DNA from: Ferrovibrio sp036381655
GTDB taxonomy: Bacteria > Pseudomonadota > Alphaproteobacteria > Ferrovibrionales > Ferrovibrionaceae
Assembly (NCBI RefSeq): GCF_036381655.1
Contig: NZ_DASVCJ010000037.1
Location: forward strand, 22,725-86,724
Length of the DNA stretch: 64,000 nt
Direction: 5' to 3'
Shown: piece by piece, positions 34,993 through 43,893 of the stretch
How the letters are laid out: each line of letters starts with the position of its first letter
Position numbering within the stretch: the first letter of the stretch is position 1
Made by a program: the position numbers and the translations under genes
Notes under the pieces: model-generated
The model's input: only the letters and a program-made list of their open reading frames with translations
What the model was told of the DNA's origin: nothing
Database searches by the model: none

Positions 34993-36417
34993 ATGTCGTC
35001 GCTCAGTGCCGCCCTTAACACCGCCGTCATCGGCCTCTCGACCTTGCAGCAGCAGGTCCGGTTGGCCTCCGGTAACGTGTCGAATGCGCAGAATCCGGAC
35101 TATACCCGCAAAGTCGCAACGCTCACCACGCCGGTATCGGACGGCCTTCCCGCCGCATCGCTGATTGCCAGCATCACGCGCATCGCGGCGCCGGAAATCC
35201 GCCAGGACTTCTACGCCAGTCAAGCGCAGTATGGCGAGCTCAGCGTGCAGCTGACTTATTCCAAGGATCTGGCCGAAGCACTGGATGCCACCAACACCAC
35301 AGGCGATCAGCCGACCTTGACGGCCATGCTTACCCGCTTCGAGGATGCCTGGAAGCAGCTCGAAGCGACGCCGGAGGATACCGATCTGCGCAACCAGGTG
35401 GTCCTGCGCGGCCAGGAATTGGCAACCGAGATCCGCCGGCTCAACGGCATGCAGTCGCAACTGCAGACCCGGGCGCAGCAGGACGTCACCACGAATATCG
35501 ACGCGATCAATACCGCCGCGACGGAGATCGCAAAACTCAATGCGAAGATCGCCTCGCAGACGGCCTCCGGCACCCCGACGGGCGATCTGGAAGACCTGCG
35601 CGACGCCGAAGTGGCCAAACTGGCCGACAAAGTCGGCATCCGCACCATTACGAATGATCGCGGCGAGCTGTTCGTCTACACCGAAGGCGGCGTGCAGTTG
35701 GTCGGAACCGTGGCACAGCAGTTTTCCTACGATACGCTGACCAACACCATCACCACGGTCGGCGGAACGGCTTCGCTCAACAACGGCTTCCTCAGCGGTG
35801 CCGTCCGTGCCTCTCTCGATTATCTCGACACCAGCACGACGGCGCTGAACGACAGCGATCCCAACGTCGGCATGCTGCAGAAGTTCTTCAATCAGCTCGA
35901 CTCGTTTGCCGCCAATCTCGTCTCCGTGGTCAATGCGGCCTATGACGATCCCGCTACGGCCGCCACCGAAGAATTCTTCGACACGGCCGGTCTGACTGCC
36001 GGCCAGGAAGCCGGCACGATTTTCGTCGACTCGGCATGGACCACGACTCCGAGCAACCTGGATGCCACACGCGCCGGGGCGGTGCAGCAGGCATTGCGCA
36101 ACACCGTCTTGACCTCGGCCCAGGTCAATCCGACGACGGATCCGAACGGCCTTGCGATCGGCAGTGTCAATATCTTCGGCCTGGTGAACGGCGTTCTGGC
36201 CTATCACGCCCGCACGGCCGCCACCAACGACGACAATAAAGCCACTGCCGAGCGGATGCAGGATGCGCTGGACCAGAAATACCGCAACCTGACCGGCGTC
36301 AATATCGACGACGAATTGGCGCAGCTTCAGATCCTGCAGAACAATTATGCGGCTCTGGCCAATGTCATGAATACCGTCACGCAGATGTTCGATCAGCTGG
36401 TGAATATCGGGAGGTAA
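34993..36417 (+). CDS. flgK: Flagellar hook-associated protein FlgK
   Basis: A 474-residue hook-filament junction protein. The N-terminus SSLSAALNTAVIGLSTLQQQ and the motif ASGNVSNAQNPDYTRKVATL are typical of FlgK. The C-terminal helix ends VMNTVTQMFDQLVNIGR. It is on the short side for FlgK, as in many alphaproteobacteria, with a reduced middle domain. AAGGAAG lies before ATG 34993. The gene lies 96 bases after flgE and seven bases before flgL. Confidence 0.9.
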   Translation: MSSLSAALNTAVIGLSTLQQQVRLASGNVSNAQNPDYTRKVATLTTPVSDGLPAASLIASITRIAAPEIRQDFYASQAQYGELSVQLTYSKDLAEALDATNTTGDQPTLTAMLTRFEDAWKQLEATPEDTDLRNQVVLRGQELATEIRRLNGMQSQLQTRAQQDVTTNIDAINTAATEIAKLNAKIASQTASGTPTGDLEDLRDAEVAKLADKVGIRTITNDRGELFVYTEGGVQLVGTVAQQFSYDTLTNTITTVGGTASLNNGFLSGAVRASLDYLDTSTTALNDSDPNVGMLQKFFNQLDSFAANLVSVVNAAYDDPATAATEEFFDTAGLTAGQEAGTIFVDSAWTTTPSNLDATRAGAVQQALRNTVLTSAQVNPTTDPNGLAIGSVNIFGLVNGVLAYHARTAATNDDNKATAERMQDALDQKYRNLTGVNIDDELAQLQILQNNYAALANVMNTVTQMFDQLVNIGR

Positions 36418-36423
36418 TGCGCA

Positions 36424-37461
36424 ATGGTTGCAGTGACCGGCACCACCCAGCTTGCCACGCAGTTGGAAGTAACCCGCAATATCCGTCTGCTGAATCTGGA
36501 ACTGAACAAGCAGAACCAGCAGCTCGGCTCCGGCCGCTACGCGGATGGCCTGATCGGCGTCGCCCCTCAGGCGCTCGAATTGGGATTGCTGAAATCGCAG
36601 CTCGGCACCGTCGACAACTACAAGGCGGGCGTGCAGATCGTTCAGAATCGGGTCAATCTTTACGCCACCACGATCGAACAGATCATCGATCTCGCCACCG
36701 ATGCCAAGGATATGATGATCAAGAACCGCGATACGTTCTTCGCCTCGACATCCGCACCGCAGGTGCAGGCGAGCGTGGCGCTCGATCAGATCGGCAACCT
36801 GCTGCAGCTGCGCGATGGCAACCGTTATCTCTTCGCCGGCACCAACTACACCGACAACCCGATCAATGGCGCGATTTCCGGCCTGCCGACCATCTACCCC
36901 GCCGGCACGGTTCCCGGCGCCTTCACGCCTTTGACCGCCCCGACCACGTTCCCGGCCGGCAATTACACGGCAGCGACCGATTTTTATATCAACCCCACTG
37001 CGACGGCACCGGGCACCTACGACGATTTCTACGACAATACCAGTACGACCATCTATTCGGACGACAGCGAACAGATCAGCTATGGCGTGTCTGCCGGCGA
37101 AACCGGCTTTCAGACCCTGATCGACGCCATCATCCGCTTCCGCGATGCGACGGCCGATATTTCCACCGATCCGACGACCTATCAGGCCCGCGTCGACGAC
37201 GCCATGGCGCAGCTCGATACCGCCATCACCCAGCTGAAAAGCATTGCCTCGCGCAACGGCTACAAGCAGCAGCAGCTTGCCGAGGTGATGGACCGGCACA
37301 GCCGCGCGGAGGATACGCTGAAAACCCGCATCGGCCAGATCGAAAACGTCGATATCGCCGAGGTTTCGGTGAACATCAAGAACCTGCAGACCTCGCTGGA
37401 GGCAAGCTACGTCATCACCCGCGACAGCCTGCAGCTATCCCTGGTGAACTACCTCAAGTAA
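36424..37461 (+). CDS. flgL: Flagellar hook-associated protein FlgL
   Basis: A 345-residue flagellin-like junction protein. The N-terminal helix TQLATQLEVTRNIRLLNLEL and the C-terminal region IENVDIAEVSVNIKNLQTSL with TRDSLQLSLVNYLK match the flagellin D0/D1 pattern used by FlgL. GGGAGG stands eight bases before ATG 36424, partly within the end of flgK, showing coupled expression. Completes the hook-junction set. Confidence 0.88.
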   Translation: MVAVTGTTQLATQLEVTRNIRLLNLELNKQNQQLGSGRYADGLIGVAPQALELGLLKSQLGTVDNYKAGVQIVQNRVNLYATTIEQIIDLATDAKDMMIKNRDTFFASTSAPQVQASVALDQIGNLLQLRDGNRYLFAGTNYTDNPINGAISGLPTIYPAGTVPGAFTPLTAPTTFPAGNYTAATDFYINPTATAPGTYDDFYDNTSTTIYSDDSEQISYGVSAGETGFQTLIDAIIRFRDATADISTDPTTYQARVDDAMAQLDTAITQLKSIASRNGYKQQQLAEVMDRHSRAEDTLKTRIGQIENVDIAEVSVNIKNLQTSLEASYVITRDSLQLSLVNYLK

Positions 37462-37571
37462 TCGCCAGGCTTTTCCGGTTTTCCGCGCCGCCGAGGCCCA
37501 GATACAAGGCCTCGGCCAGTTGCGCTTGGCCACGCATCCCCTATATTCCGGCTCGATACACGAGCTTGGCC

Positions 37572-38957
37572 ATGCAGATTTATCTCTACAATACGCTGAC
37601 CCGCCAGAAGGAGGCTTTCACGCCGCGCGATCCGCAGCGCGTGACCCTCTATGTCTGCGGGCCGACCGTCTACAATTTCGCTCATATCGGAAATGCGCGG
37701 CCGGTCGTGGTGTTCGATACGCTCTACCGGCTGCTGCAGCGGGCCTATCCGAATGTCGTCTATGTCCGCAACGTCACGGATGTCGACGACAAGATCAATG
37801 CGGCCGCCCAGGCCGAGAATGTCCCGATCGGCACCATCACGGAGCGCTATTACGAAGTCTACCGCGCCGATATGGCCGCACTCGGCGCTCTGCCGCCCAG
37901 CATGGAGCCGAAAGTGACGCAGCACATCGCCGCGATCGTTTCCATGATCGAGCGGCTGATCGCCAACGGTCATGCCTATGAGGCGGAAGGCCACGTGTTG
38001 TTCAACGTCCCATCCTTCGCGGCTTACGGTCAGCTCTCGCGCCGCGCCCGCGACGAGATGATCGCCGGCGCCCGCGTCGACGTTGCACCCTACAAGCGGG
38101 ACCCCGCCGATTTCGTGCTGTGGAAACCGTCGCCGCCGGACCTGCCCGGATGGGACAGTCCCTGGGGGCGCGGCCGCCCTGGCTGGCATATCGAATGCTC
38201 GGCGATGATCGAGCGCAATCTCGGGCCCGATACCATCGACATTCATGGCGGCGGGCACGACCTGATTTTCCCGCATCATGAGAACGAGATCGCACAAAGC
38301 ACCTGCGCACATGGCGGCCGCCTGTTCTGCCGCTACTGGATGCATAACGGTTTCGTCAACGTCGATGCGGAAAAGATGTCGAAATCGCTGGGCAATGTTC
38401 TGCTGGTGCATGATCTGTTGCAGACGGCTCCGGGCGAAGCGATCCGCCTCGCGCTGCTCTCCGCGCATTACCGGCAGCCGCTGGACTGGACCGATGCAGG
38501 ATTGAAGGACGCCAAGGCGCAGCTCGATCGTCTCTACCGCGCCCTGGATGCCCTGAAAGATGTCGAGGCTCCGGCCGCTCCGGCGGCACCGGCGGCTTTC
38601 CTGGCCGCCCTTGCCGACGATCTGAACACGCCGAAGGCGCTGGCGGAACTGCACCAGCTGGCCAATGCCGCCAACAAGGCCACCGATACGGCTGAGCGCG
38701 CCCGCCTGAAGGGCGAATTATTGGCCGCCGGCTGGCTCCTGGGGTTGTTGCAGCAGGACCCGTCCGTCTGGCTGAAGGGAGAAGTGGCGAAAGCCGCCAT
38801 AGCCCCCGAAGAGATCGAGGGGCTGATCGCCAGGCGCCACGCGGCGCGGGCCCGCAAGGATTGGGCGGAGTCGGATCGCATCCGGGACGAGCTGGCGGCG
38901 CGCGGCATCCTGCTCGAGGACAAGGCCGGGCAGACGACGTGGCGCGTCGCATCATAG
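37572..38957 (+). CDS. cysS: Cysteinyl-tRNA synthetase
   Basis: A 461-residue class I synthetase that charges tRNA-Cys. It shows the HIGH-type motif FAHIGNARP, zinc-site Cys residues in LYVCGPTVYNF and further on, IECSAMIERNLG, GGGHDLIFPHHENEIAQS and the KMSKS motif as EKMSKSLGNVLL. Start ATG 37572 begins MQIYLYNTLTRQKEAFTP, the usual family start. A much longer in-frame open stretch upstream overlaps flgL and is spurious. sufE follows nine bases later. Confidence 0.96.
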   Translation: MQIYLYNTLTRQKEAFTPRDPQRVTLYVCGPTVYNFAHIGNARPVVVFDTLYRLLQRAYPNVVYVRNVTDVDDKINAAAQAENVPIGTITERYYEVYRADMAALGALPPSMEPKVTQHIAAIVSMIERLIANGHAYEAEGHVLFNVPSFAAYGQLSRRARDEMIAGARVDVAPYKRDPADFVLWKPSPPDLPGWDSPWGRGRPGWHIECSAMIERNLGPDTIDIHGGGHDLIFPHHENEIAQSTCAHGGRLFCRYWMHNGFVNVDAEKMSKSLGNVLLVHDLLQTAPGEAIRLALLSAHYRQPLDWTDAGLKDAKAQLDRLYRALDALKDVEAPAAPAAPAAFLAALADDLNTPKALAELHQLANAANKATDTAERARLKGELLAAGWLLGLLQQDPSVWLKGEVAKAAIAPEEIEGLIARRHAARARKDWAESDRIRDELAARGILLEDKAGQTTWRVAS

Positions 38958-38966
38958 GATGAAGCC

Positions 38967-39392
38967 ATGAGTGAGAGCATTCGTGAGGCGCAGGAACAGA
39001 TCGTCGATGACTTTTCCGTCTTCGACGACTGGATGGACCGTTACCGCTTCCTGATCGATCTGGGCCGCAGCCTGCCGGACTATCCGGAGGAGCTGAAAAC
39101 CGATGAATGGCGGGTCAAAGGCTGCATCAATCGGGCCTGGCTGCATGGCGAGGCGCGCGACGGGCGGGTCTATTATCAAGCCTGCAGCGAGTCGGAGATC
39201 GTTGCCGGCCTGATCGCCCTGCTGCTCAAGGTCTATTCCGGCCGCACGCCGCAGGAGATCGTCGAAACCTCGCCGGACTTCCTGAAGAATATCGGCGTGT
39301 GGGAAAACATCACGTCGAACCGGATCACCGGCCTGAACAACATGATCGCCCTGATCCAGAACGTCGCCAAGGCCGAACTGAAGGCTGCTTAG
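38967..39392 (+). CDS. sufE: Cysteine desulfuration protein SufE
   Basis: A 141-residue sulfur acceptor for SufS in iron-sulfur cluster assembly. The sulfur-accepting Cys lies in WRVKGCINRAWLHG, and the fold motifs DWMDRYRFLIDLGRSLPDYP and LLLKVYSGRTPQEI are in place. It follows cysS by nine bases, so co-transcription is likely, and is convergent with an IscU-like scaffold gene, which fits a shared Fe-S role. Full family length. Confidence 0.95.
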   Translation: MSESIREAQEQIVDDFSVFDDWMDRYRFLIDLGRSLPDYPEELKTDEWRVKGCINRAWLHGEARDGRVYYQACSESEIVAGLIALLLKVYSGRTPQEIVETSPDFLKNIGVWENITSNRITGLNNMIALIQNVAKAELKAA

Positions 39393-39396
39393 GCGT

Positions 39397-39852
39397 TCAG
39401 GAGGCCTTGCGCCGCGCCTCGATCTGATCGATCGCCTTCACCACTGCTTCGAAAGGCAGCATGACGGCGTTATGCCGCGCCTTGTGCTCGCGCACCGGCA
39501 CCAGCACCTCGAGATCGCGAAAAGCGCCCGCGGCGAAATCCGGTCCCGGCGGCGGGCCGCCCGCCTTGAGCATCGCCCGCATGATCCGCTCCAGCTCGCG
39601 CAGCGTGGCTGCGTCCTGGCCGACCACGTGCTGGCCAAGGATGGAAGCCGCGGCCTGGCCCAGCGCGCAGGCGCGGACCTGCTGCCCATAGCCGGTTACC
39701 CGTCCGTCGGCGAATTTCACATCCACGGTGATGCGGCTGCCGCAGAGGGGGCTATGCTGGGTGACCGTCGCGTCGGCGTCGGGCAGCCGCTCGGTCTGCC
39801 CGATATGTGCCGCAAAACCAAGAATTTTTTCGTTATAGAGGGCGTTCAGCAT
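39397..39852 (-). CDS. IscU/NifU-like iron-sulfur scaffold protein
   Basis: A 151-residue NifU-N-type protein on which Fe-S clusters are built. The first Cys ligand region is HSPLCGSRITVDVKF and the second is VRACALGQAAASIL; the third canonical Cys is not evident, its expected stretch being PVREHKARHNAVMLPFEA, which has His instead. ATG 39852 has AGGAG five bases upstream and gives the natural start MLNALYNEKILGFAAHI. A longer frame to 40062 crosses the hisI promoter. It is convergent with sufE, four bases apart. Confidence 0.85.
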   Translation of the reverse strand: MLNALYNEKILGFAAHIGQTERLPDADATVTQHSPLCGSRITVDVKFADGRVTGYGQQVRACALGQAAASILGQHVVGQDAATLRELERIMRAMLKAGGPPPGPDFAAGAFRDLEVLVPVREHKARHNAVMLPFEAVVKAIDQIEARRKAS

Positions 39853-39967
39853 GGGACTCCTGGCGGCTGTGCTTGATGCACCGGCCACCCGACGATATAT
39901 AACGGCCCATCTTTGAAGAGCAATCCGGGACCAGCCGCCCACCGGGCGCTTCCCGTGGGAGAAGGCT

Positions 39968-40435
39968 ATGTTCGCCAAGCGCGTAAGTATCGAACAGGTC
40001 GAGGAAGGCAAGGAACTGGCGCCGAAATTCGACGCCGAGGGCTTGCTGCCCTGCGTGACCACACAGGCGCAGACGGGTGAGGTTCTGATGCTCGGCTATA
40101 TGAACGCCGAGGCCCTGCGAAAGACCATCGAAACCGGCGAGGCGCATTACTACAGCCGCAGCCGCAAGGTGCTGTGGCGCAAGGGCGCCACCTCCGGGCT
40201 GGTGCAAAGGGTGGTCGAAATGCGCATCGATGACGACCAGGATGCGATCTGGCTCCGGGTCGAGGTGGCCGGCGATGCCTCCTGCCATGTCGGTTACCGC
40301 TCCTGCTTCTACCGTTCCGTCCCGACCGGACAGCCGGCTGGCGACGCGCCGATCGAGCTGAAATTCGAAGAGCGGGAAAAGACTTTCGATCCGAAAGCCG
40401 TCTACGGCGATGCGCCGAACCCGACGATCCTCTGA
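39968..40435 (+). CDS. hisI: Phosphoribosyl-AMP cyclohydrolase
   Basis: A 155-residue zinc enzyme that opens the purine ring of PR-AMP in histidine synthesis. The body has VTTQAQTGEVLMLGYMNAEA, EAHYYSRSRKVLWRKGATSG and the zinc motif CHVGYRSCFYR. Full length for the stand-alone HisI. Divergent from the Fe-S scaffold gene with 115 bases between. The rest of the his pathway is not in this window. Confidence 0.95.
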   Translation: MFAKRVSIEQVEEGKELAPKFDAEGLLPCVTTQAQTGEVLMLGYMNAEALRKTIETGEAHYYSRSRKVLWRKGATSGLVQRVVEMRIDDDQDAIWLRVEVAGDASCHVGYRSCFYRSVPTGQPAGDAPIELKFEEREKTFDPKAVYGDAPNPTIL

Positions 40436-40589
40436 GTTTCAAGCGGCGTCTTTCACACGCATTCCAGGCAGGTTGCCCGCCTTGCCGGAGACAGGCAACT
40501 GCAAGTAGCATTTAAATAATCCGTCATCGCTGTTGTTAGGTATACGGCATTATGCTTGTTATCTCTGGAAGGGAGTGCCAGGGAGCCCC

Positions 40590-40604
40590 ATTGCGTAACG
40601 CAAT
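40590..40604. promoter_or_regulatory. 15-bp perfect palindrome upstream of 40645 gene
   Basis: ATTGCGTAACGCAAT is a perfect 7-1-7 inverted repeat 40 bases before the start of the GGDEF/EAL-like gene. No other copy was noticed in the window. A regulator operator is the simplest reading. Confidence 0.5.
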
Positions 40605-40644
40605 CCCCTACAATCGAAACGGGCGCCTGGGGAAATGACCGGGC

Positions 40645-42108
40645 ATGGACCGCGCGCCACCTAAATCCCTCCTGAGCAAATTGGGTGCCCTGCTCTTCGG
40701 ATCGGATGCCGATGAAGCCGGGCCCAGCGCCCGCCGCTCTCCCTCCTCTGCCGCCGGCAGGCGGGCAGCCGGCGCCGGCCGGCAGACCCCTTCGCCGCCG
40801 CTTTCGCCGATGCCGCTGCCCAGCAAGATGCCGGCGGGAACCTTGCAATTGCTCGGTCTGGGCGGCATTCAGGCCGTCCTGGGCGAGCGCTGGATGGAAA
40901 GAAGCGATCAGATCCACCGTCTGATCGAAGGCGTGCTGCGCCGCAAGCTGGACGTCACCGACGCCTTCTACAGGGTCGATGAGGAAAACTACCTCATCCT
41001 GTTCACCCGCCTCGGCCGCCGCGAAGCGGAATTCAAGGCGCGCGTGATCTCGGAAGAGATCGAGAAGCTGATCATTGGCGAATTGCCGGCCGGCCAGTCG
41101 GTCGTCGTTTCCTCGAACGTCACCGAGGTGGACCGCGGTGTCGTTCTGGAAAAAATCCAGTCTCTGGACGAACTGGTCGAGTATGTGCGCGCCGCAACCG
41201 GCCCCGAATTCGAGGACGGCAATGTCACCTTGTTCGGCGATGTCGGTGCCGAAAGCACGGAGCCGGCCAAAAGCGCGGCCGTGGGCGCCGGACCGGATCT
41301 GGCCGATCTGGATCAATCGCTGTCGGGCCTGTTCCAGAAAAAGAGCGTCGCCGCGTTCCTCAAGGAATGCCAGGTCGGCTTCTATCCGGCCTTCAGCATC
41401 AAGCGGCGCAACTTTTCCATCTATCATTCCTCGGTGGTGCACGTCCCTACCGGGAAGGCTGCCGACGCCGTCAACGATCCCTTTCTGGAGAATCCCGAGG
41501 AGCTGTCGTTCCAGTTGGACCGCTACACGCTGACTGCCGGCCTTCTGGGCGTCCACCGGATGTTGACGTCCGGCCGCCGCGGCATCGTGATCATGTCGGC
41601 TTCCTACGAGACTTTGGCGACCTCGAAGCTTCGCGACGTGTATTTCGCCCGCCTGAAGGAAGTGCCGGCCGGCATATCGAAATTCCTCGGCATCGCCGTG
41701 CAGAATATCCCGTCTGGAACGCCGGCCAGCCGCATCGCGGAGGTCATGGCTTACGTGCAGCCTTTCTTTGCGACGCGGGTTTTGCACGTGCCGCCGGATT
41801 TCCGCCTGATCGACATCTATTCGGGTACGGGCTGCCATACCTTCTCGACCTGGATTCCCGTCGAAGAGATCGATCAGAATCACCGCATGCAGATTCTGTC
41901 CATCTTCGCCAAGCGCGCCGCGCTCCATCGGATGGAATCGGTGCTGGTCAATGCATCCAGCCACGACGACGTGTCGCTGGGCGTGGCGGCGGGATTCACA
42001 TTCATATCCGGCGATGCCGTGGCCCCGATCACCGAAACCCCCGGCATGGCCAAGAAGCTGAAGGCGGAGCATATCCTGCAGCAGATCGGCGGCAGTTCCT
42101 CCGCCTAA
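40645..42108 (+). CDS. Unknown protein, possibly degenerate GGDEF-EAL
   Basis: A 487-residue cytoplasmic protein I do not recognise with certainty. After a Pro/Ser/Ala-rich leader (about residues 5-60), residues 75-190 look like a GGDEF fold: HRLIEGVLRRKLDVTDAFYR, EENYLILFTRLGRREAEFKA. No GGDEF signature exists at the expected place, so no cyclase activity is expected. The C-terminal region (about 225-480) has the length and beta-alpha rhythm of an EAL domain (KECQVGFYPAFSIKRRNFS; GISKFLGIAVQNIPSG; GFTFISGDAVAPITETPGM) but lacks an EAL motif. It may be an inactive c-di-GMP receptor or scaffold. It stands alone with a palindrome upstream. Assignment is inference. Confidence 0.55.
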   Translation: MDRAPPKSLLSKLGALLFGSDADEAGPSARRSPSSAAGRRAAGAGRQTPSPPLSPMPLPSKMPAGTLQLLGLGGIQAVLGERWMERSDQIHRLIEGVLRRKLDVTDAFYRVDEENYLILFTRLGRREAEFKARVISEEIEKLIIGELPAGQSVVVSSNVTEVDRGVVLEKIQSLDELVEYVRAATGPEFEDGNVTLFGDVGAESTEPAKSAAVGAGPDLADLDQSLSGLFQKKSVAAFLKECQVGFYPAFSIKRRNFSIYHSSVVHVPTGKAADAVNDPFLENPEELSFQLDRYTLTAGLLGVHRMLTSGRRGIVIMSASYETLATSKLRDVYFARLKEVPAGISKFLGIAVQNIPSGTPASRIAEVMAYVQPFFATRVLHVPPDFRLIDIYSGTGCHTFSTWIPVEEIDQNHRMQILSIFAKRAALHRMESVLVNASSHDDVSLGVAAGFTFISGDAVAPITETPGMAKKLKAEHILQQIGGSSSA

Positions 42109-43376
42109 AGTCCGAGCACCGCGTAAGGATAGAAGCGCACCGGATCGCCCGGTTCCAGGCGAAGCAGCTCTTCGGGAAGTTCGATCAATCCGTCCGTGCG
42201 CGTCAAAGACGTTATCACGCCGGCGCCGTCGACCGGATATTTCTCGGCCCGCCAGCCGCCGCGGCCATCTTCGCGCAGCGAAACCCGCACCCACTCGCGG
42301 CGATCGGCTTTCTTCCTGTACGGAAAACCCGATGTGACGGCGAAGGCGCGCAGCGGCGCGGGATCGGCGCCGCCAAGTCGTTGCAATACGGGGCGGGCGA
42401 AGAAACAGAAGGTCAGCAGCGCGGCAACCGGATTTCCCGGCAGGCCGAAAAACGGGACATTGCCGATCTGGCCGAGCGCCACCGGCCGCCCGGGCTTGAT
42501 CGCCAGCCGCCAGAAATGCAGCTTGCCGCCGGCAGCTTCTATCGCCGCCTTGACATGGTCCTCGTCGCCGGTCGAGACGCCGCCCGAGGTCACGACGGCG
42601 TCGTGATCCGCTGCGGCAGCAAAGGTGCGCGCCAGATATTCCCGGCGATCCGGCTGAATGCCGAGATCGCTGACCGCGCAGCCGGCCGCCCGCAGCAAGG
42701 CCGCCAGCAGCGGGCGGTTGGCGTCGTAGATGCCGCCATCGGGCAAGGTTCCGCCCGGCTCGTGCACCTCATCGCCGGTCGACAGCAAGGCGACCCGCAA
42801 CAGCCGATGAACGGTCAGGGAGGCATGGCCGCTCGCGGCCGCCAAAGCCAGATCGGCGGCCGACAGAATCCGGCCAGCCGGCAAAACGACCTCGCCAAGC
42901 GCCACGTCTTCGCCCGTCAGGCGGCGATTGGCGCCGCGCTTGATGCCGGGTCGGACGACGACGTGATCCCCGTCCAGACGGCAATCCTCCTGCATCATCA
43001 CCGTATCGGGATGAACGCCGTTGCTGCCCATCGGCATCACCGCGCCGGTCAGCACCCGAACCGCCGTACCGCGCGGCTGCATATCGGGAAAAGGATGGCC
43101 GGCGGCCGCACGGCCGATGACGGGAAGCCGCGTTTCTGCATCCAGGGCCAGATCATCATGATAAACGGCGTACCCGTCGACGGCGGAATTGTCGCGCGGC
43201 GGCACCGCAACCCTGGCCCGCAGGGGCTCGGCCAAAGCGCGGCCGGCGCAGGCCGCCAGCGGCAATTCCTGAATCCCGGCCACGGGCACGAGGCGTTGAG
43301 CCAAATCGGCCAGCGCCACATCGAGGCGGGTCAGCGCGCCGCCATGGGCGAAACAATCGTCACTGAGCTGCGCCAC
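42105..43376 (-). CDS. moeA: Molybdopterin molybdenumtransferase
   Basis: A 423-residue enzyme that inserts molybdenum into adenylated molybdopterin. It has PPRDNSAVDGYAVYH, the domain III motifs STGDEVHEPGG and DANRPLLAALLR, and VTSGGVSTGDEDHVKAAIE, FFGLPGNPVAAL. GTG 43376 is used because GCGAGG stands before it and the family sequence starts there; it overlaps the mobB stop by about 15 bases. The gene is the last in the operon formed by a poly-ferredoxin, mobB and moeA and supplies the cofactor for the formate dehydrogenase encoded downstream in the window. Confidence 0.93.
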   Translation of the reverse strand: MAQLSDDCFAHGGALTRLDVALADLAQRLVPVAGIQELPLAACAGRALAEPLRARVAVPPRDNSAVDGYAVYHDDLALDAETRLPVIGRAAAGHPFPDMQPRGTAVRVLTGAVMPMGSNGVHPDTVMMQEDCRLDGDHVVVRPGIKRGANRRLTGEDVALGEVVLPAGRILSAADLALAAASGHASLTVHRLLRVALLSTGDEVHEPGGTLPDGGIYDANRPLLAALLRAAGCAVSDLGIQPDRREYLARTFAAAADHDAVVTSGGVSTGDEDHVKAAIEAAGGKLHFWRLAIKPGRPVALGQIGNVPFFGLPGNPVAALLTFCFFARPVLQRLGGADPAPLRAFAVTSGFPYRKKADRREWVRVSLREDGRGGWRAEKYPVDGAGVITSLTRTDGLIELPEELLRLEPGDPVRFYPYAVLGL

Positions 43377-43893
43377 GGCAAACCTCGCCCTGCAAGCCGG
43401 GTTTTCGCATCCACTCGAGAATGAAATCGGCAATCTGCGACGGACGGTTGGCATCGAGCAGCGGAACGGCCAGATCCGGTATGGCCTGATCGCTGGCGAC
43501 GGCGATGACGTGAGGATCGGCCGGCTGCAGCATCGGCTTGCCGACCGATCGGCGCCAGACCTCGATCTTGGGATAGCTTTCGTTCTTGAACCCCTCGACA
43601 AGCACCAGATCGACCGGCGCAAGCTTTGCAACCAGTTCGTTCAATGTCGGCTCCGCCGCCCCCCGATGCTCATGCATCAGGGCAAAACGCTTGGCCGAAC
43701 TGATCAGCACTTCGGTCGCGCCCGCCTGACGGTGCCGGTACGAATCCTTGCCCGGCTGATCCACATCGAATTCATGATGCGCATGCTTGATGGTGGATAT
43801 GCGCAGCCCGCGTGCGATCAACAACGGGATCAGATCGGACAGCAGCGTGGTCTTGCCCGAACCGCTCCAGCCGGCAATGCCGAGAATCTTCAT
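43360..43893 (-). CDS. mobB: Molybdopterin-guanine dinucleotide adapter protein MobB
   Basis: A 177-residue P-loop GTPase that assists MobA in adding GMP to molybdopterin. The Walker A is GWSGSGKTTLLS at residues 8-19; other family stretches are STIKHAHHEFDVDQPGKDSYRH and LVLVEGFKNE. Its ATG overlaps the upstream gene's TGA (ATGA), and its 3' end overlaps moeA, so all three are tightly coupled. Full length. Confidence 0.95.
   Translation of the reverse strand: MKILGIAGWSGSGKTTLLSDLIPLLIARGLRISTIKHAHHEFDVDQPGKDSYRHRQAGATEVLISSAKRFALMHEHRGAAEPTLNELVAKLAPVDLVLVEGFKNESYPKIEVWRRSVGKPMLQPADPHVIAVASDQAIPDLAVPLLDANRPSQIADFILEWMRKPGLQGEVCRGAAQ

Noticed and set aside
34909..37299. A 796-codon open frame opposite flgK and flgL
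   Set aside because: Low-complexity antisense product; flgK and flgL on the other strand have good ribosome sites and clear motifs.
36417..37571. N-terminal extension of cysS over flgL
   Set aside because: It is out of frame with flgL and the true cysS starts at 37572 with a normal family N-terminus.
40453..42294. A 613-codon open frame opposite the GGDEF/EAL-like gene
   Set aside because: The forward frame has a plausible globular composition; the reverse one is Arg/Gly-rich and overlaps the end of moeA.
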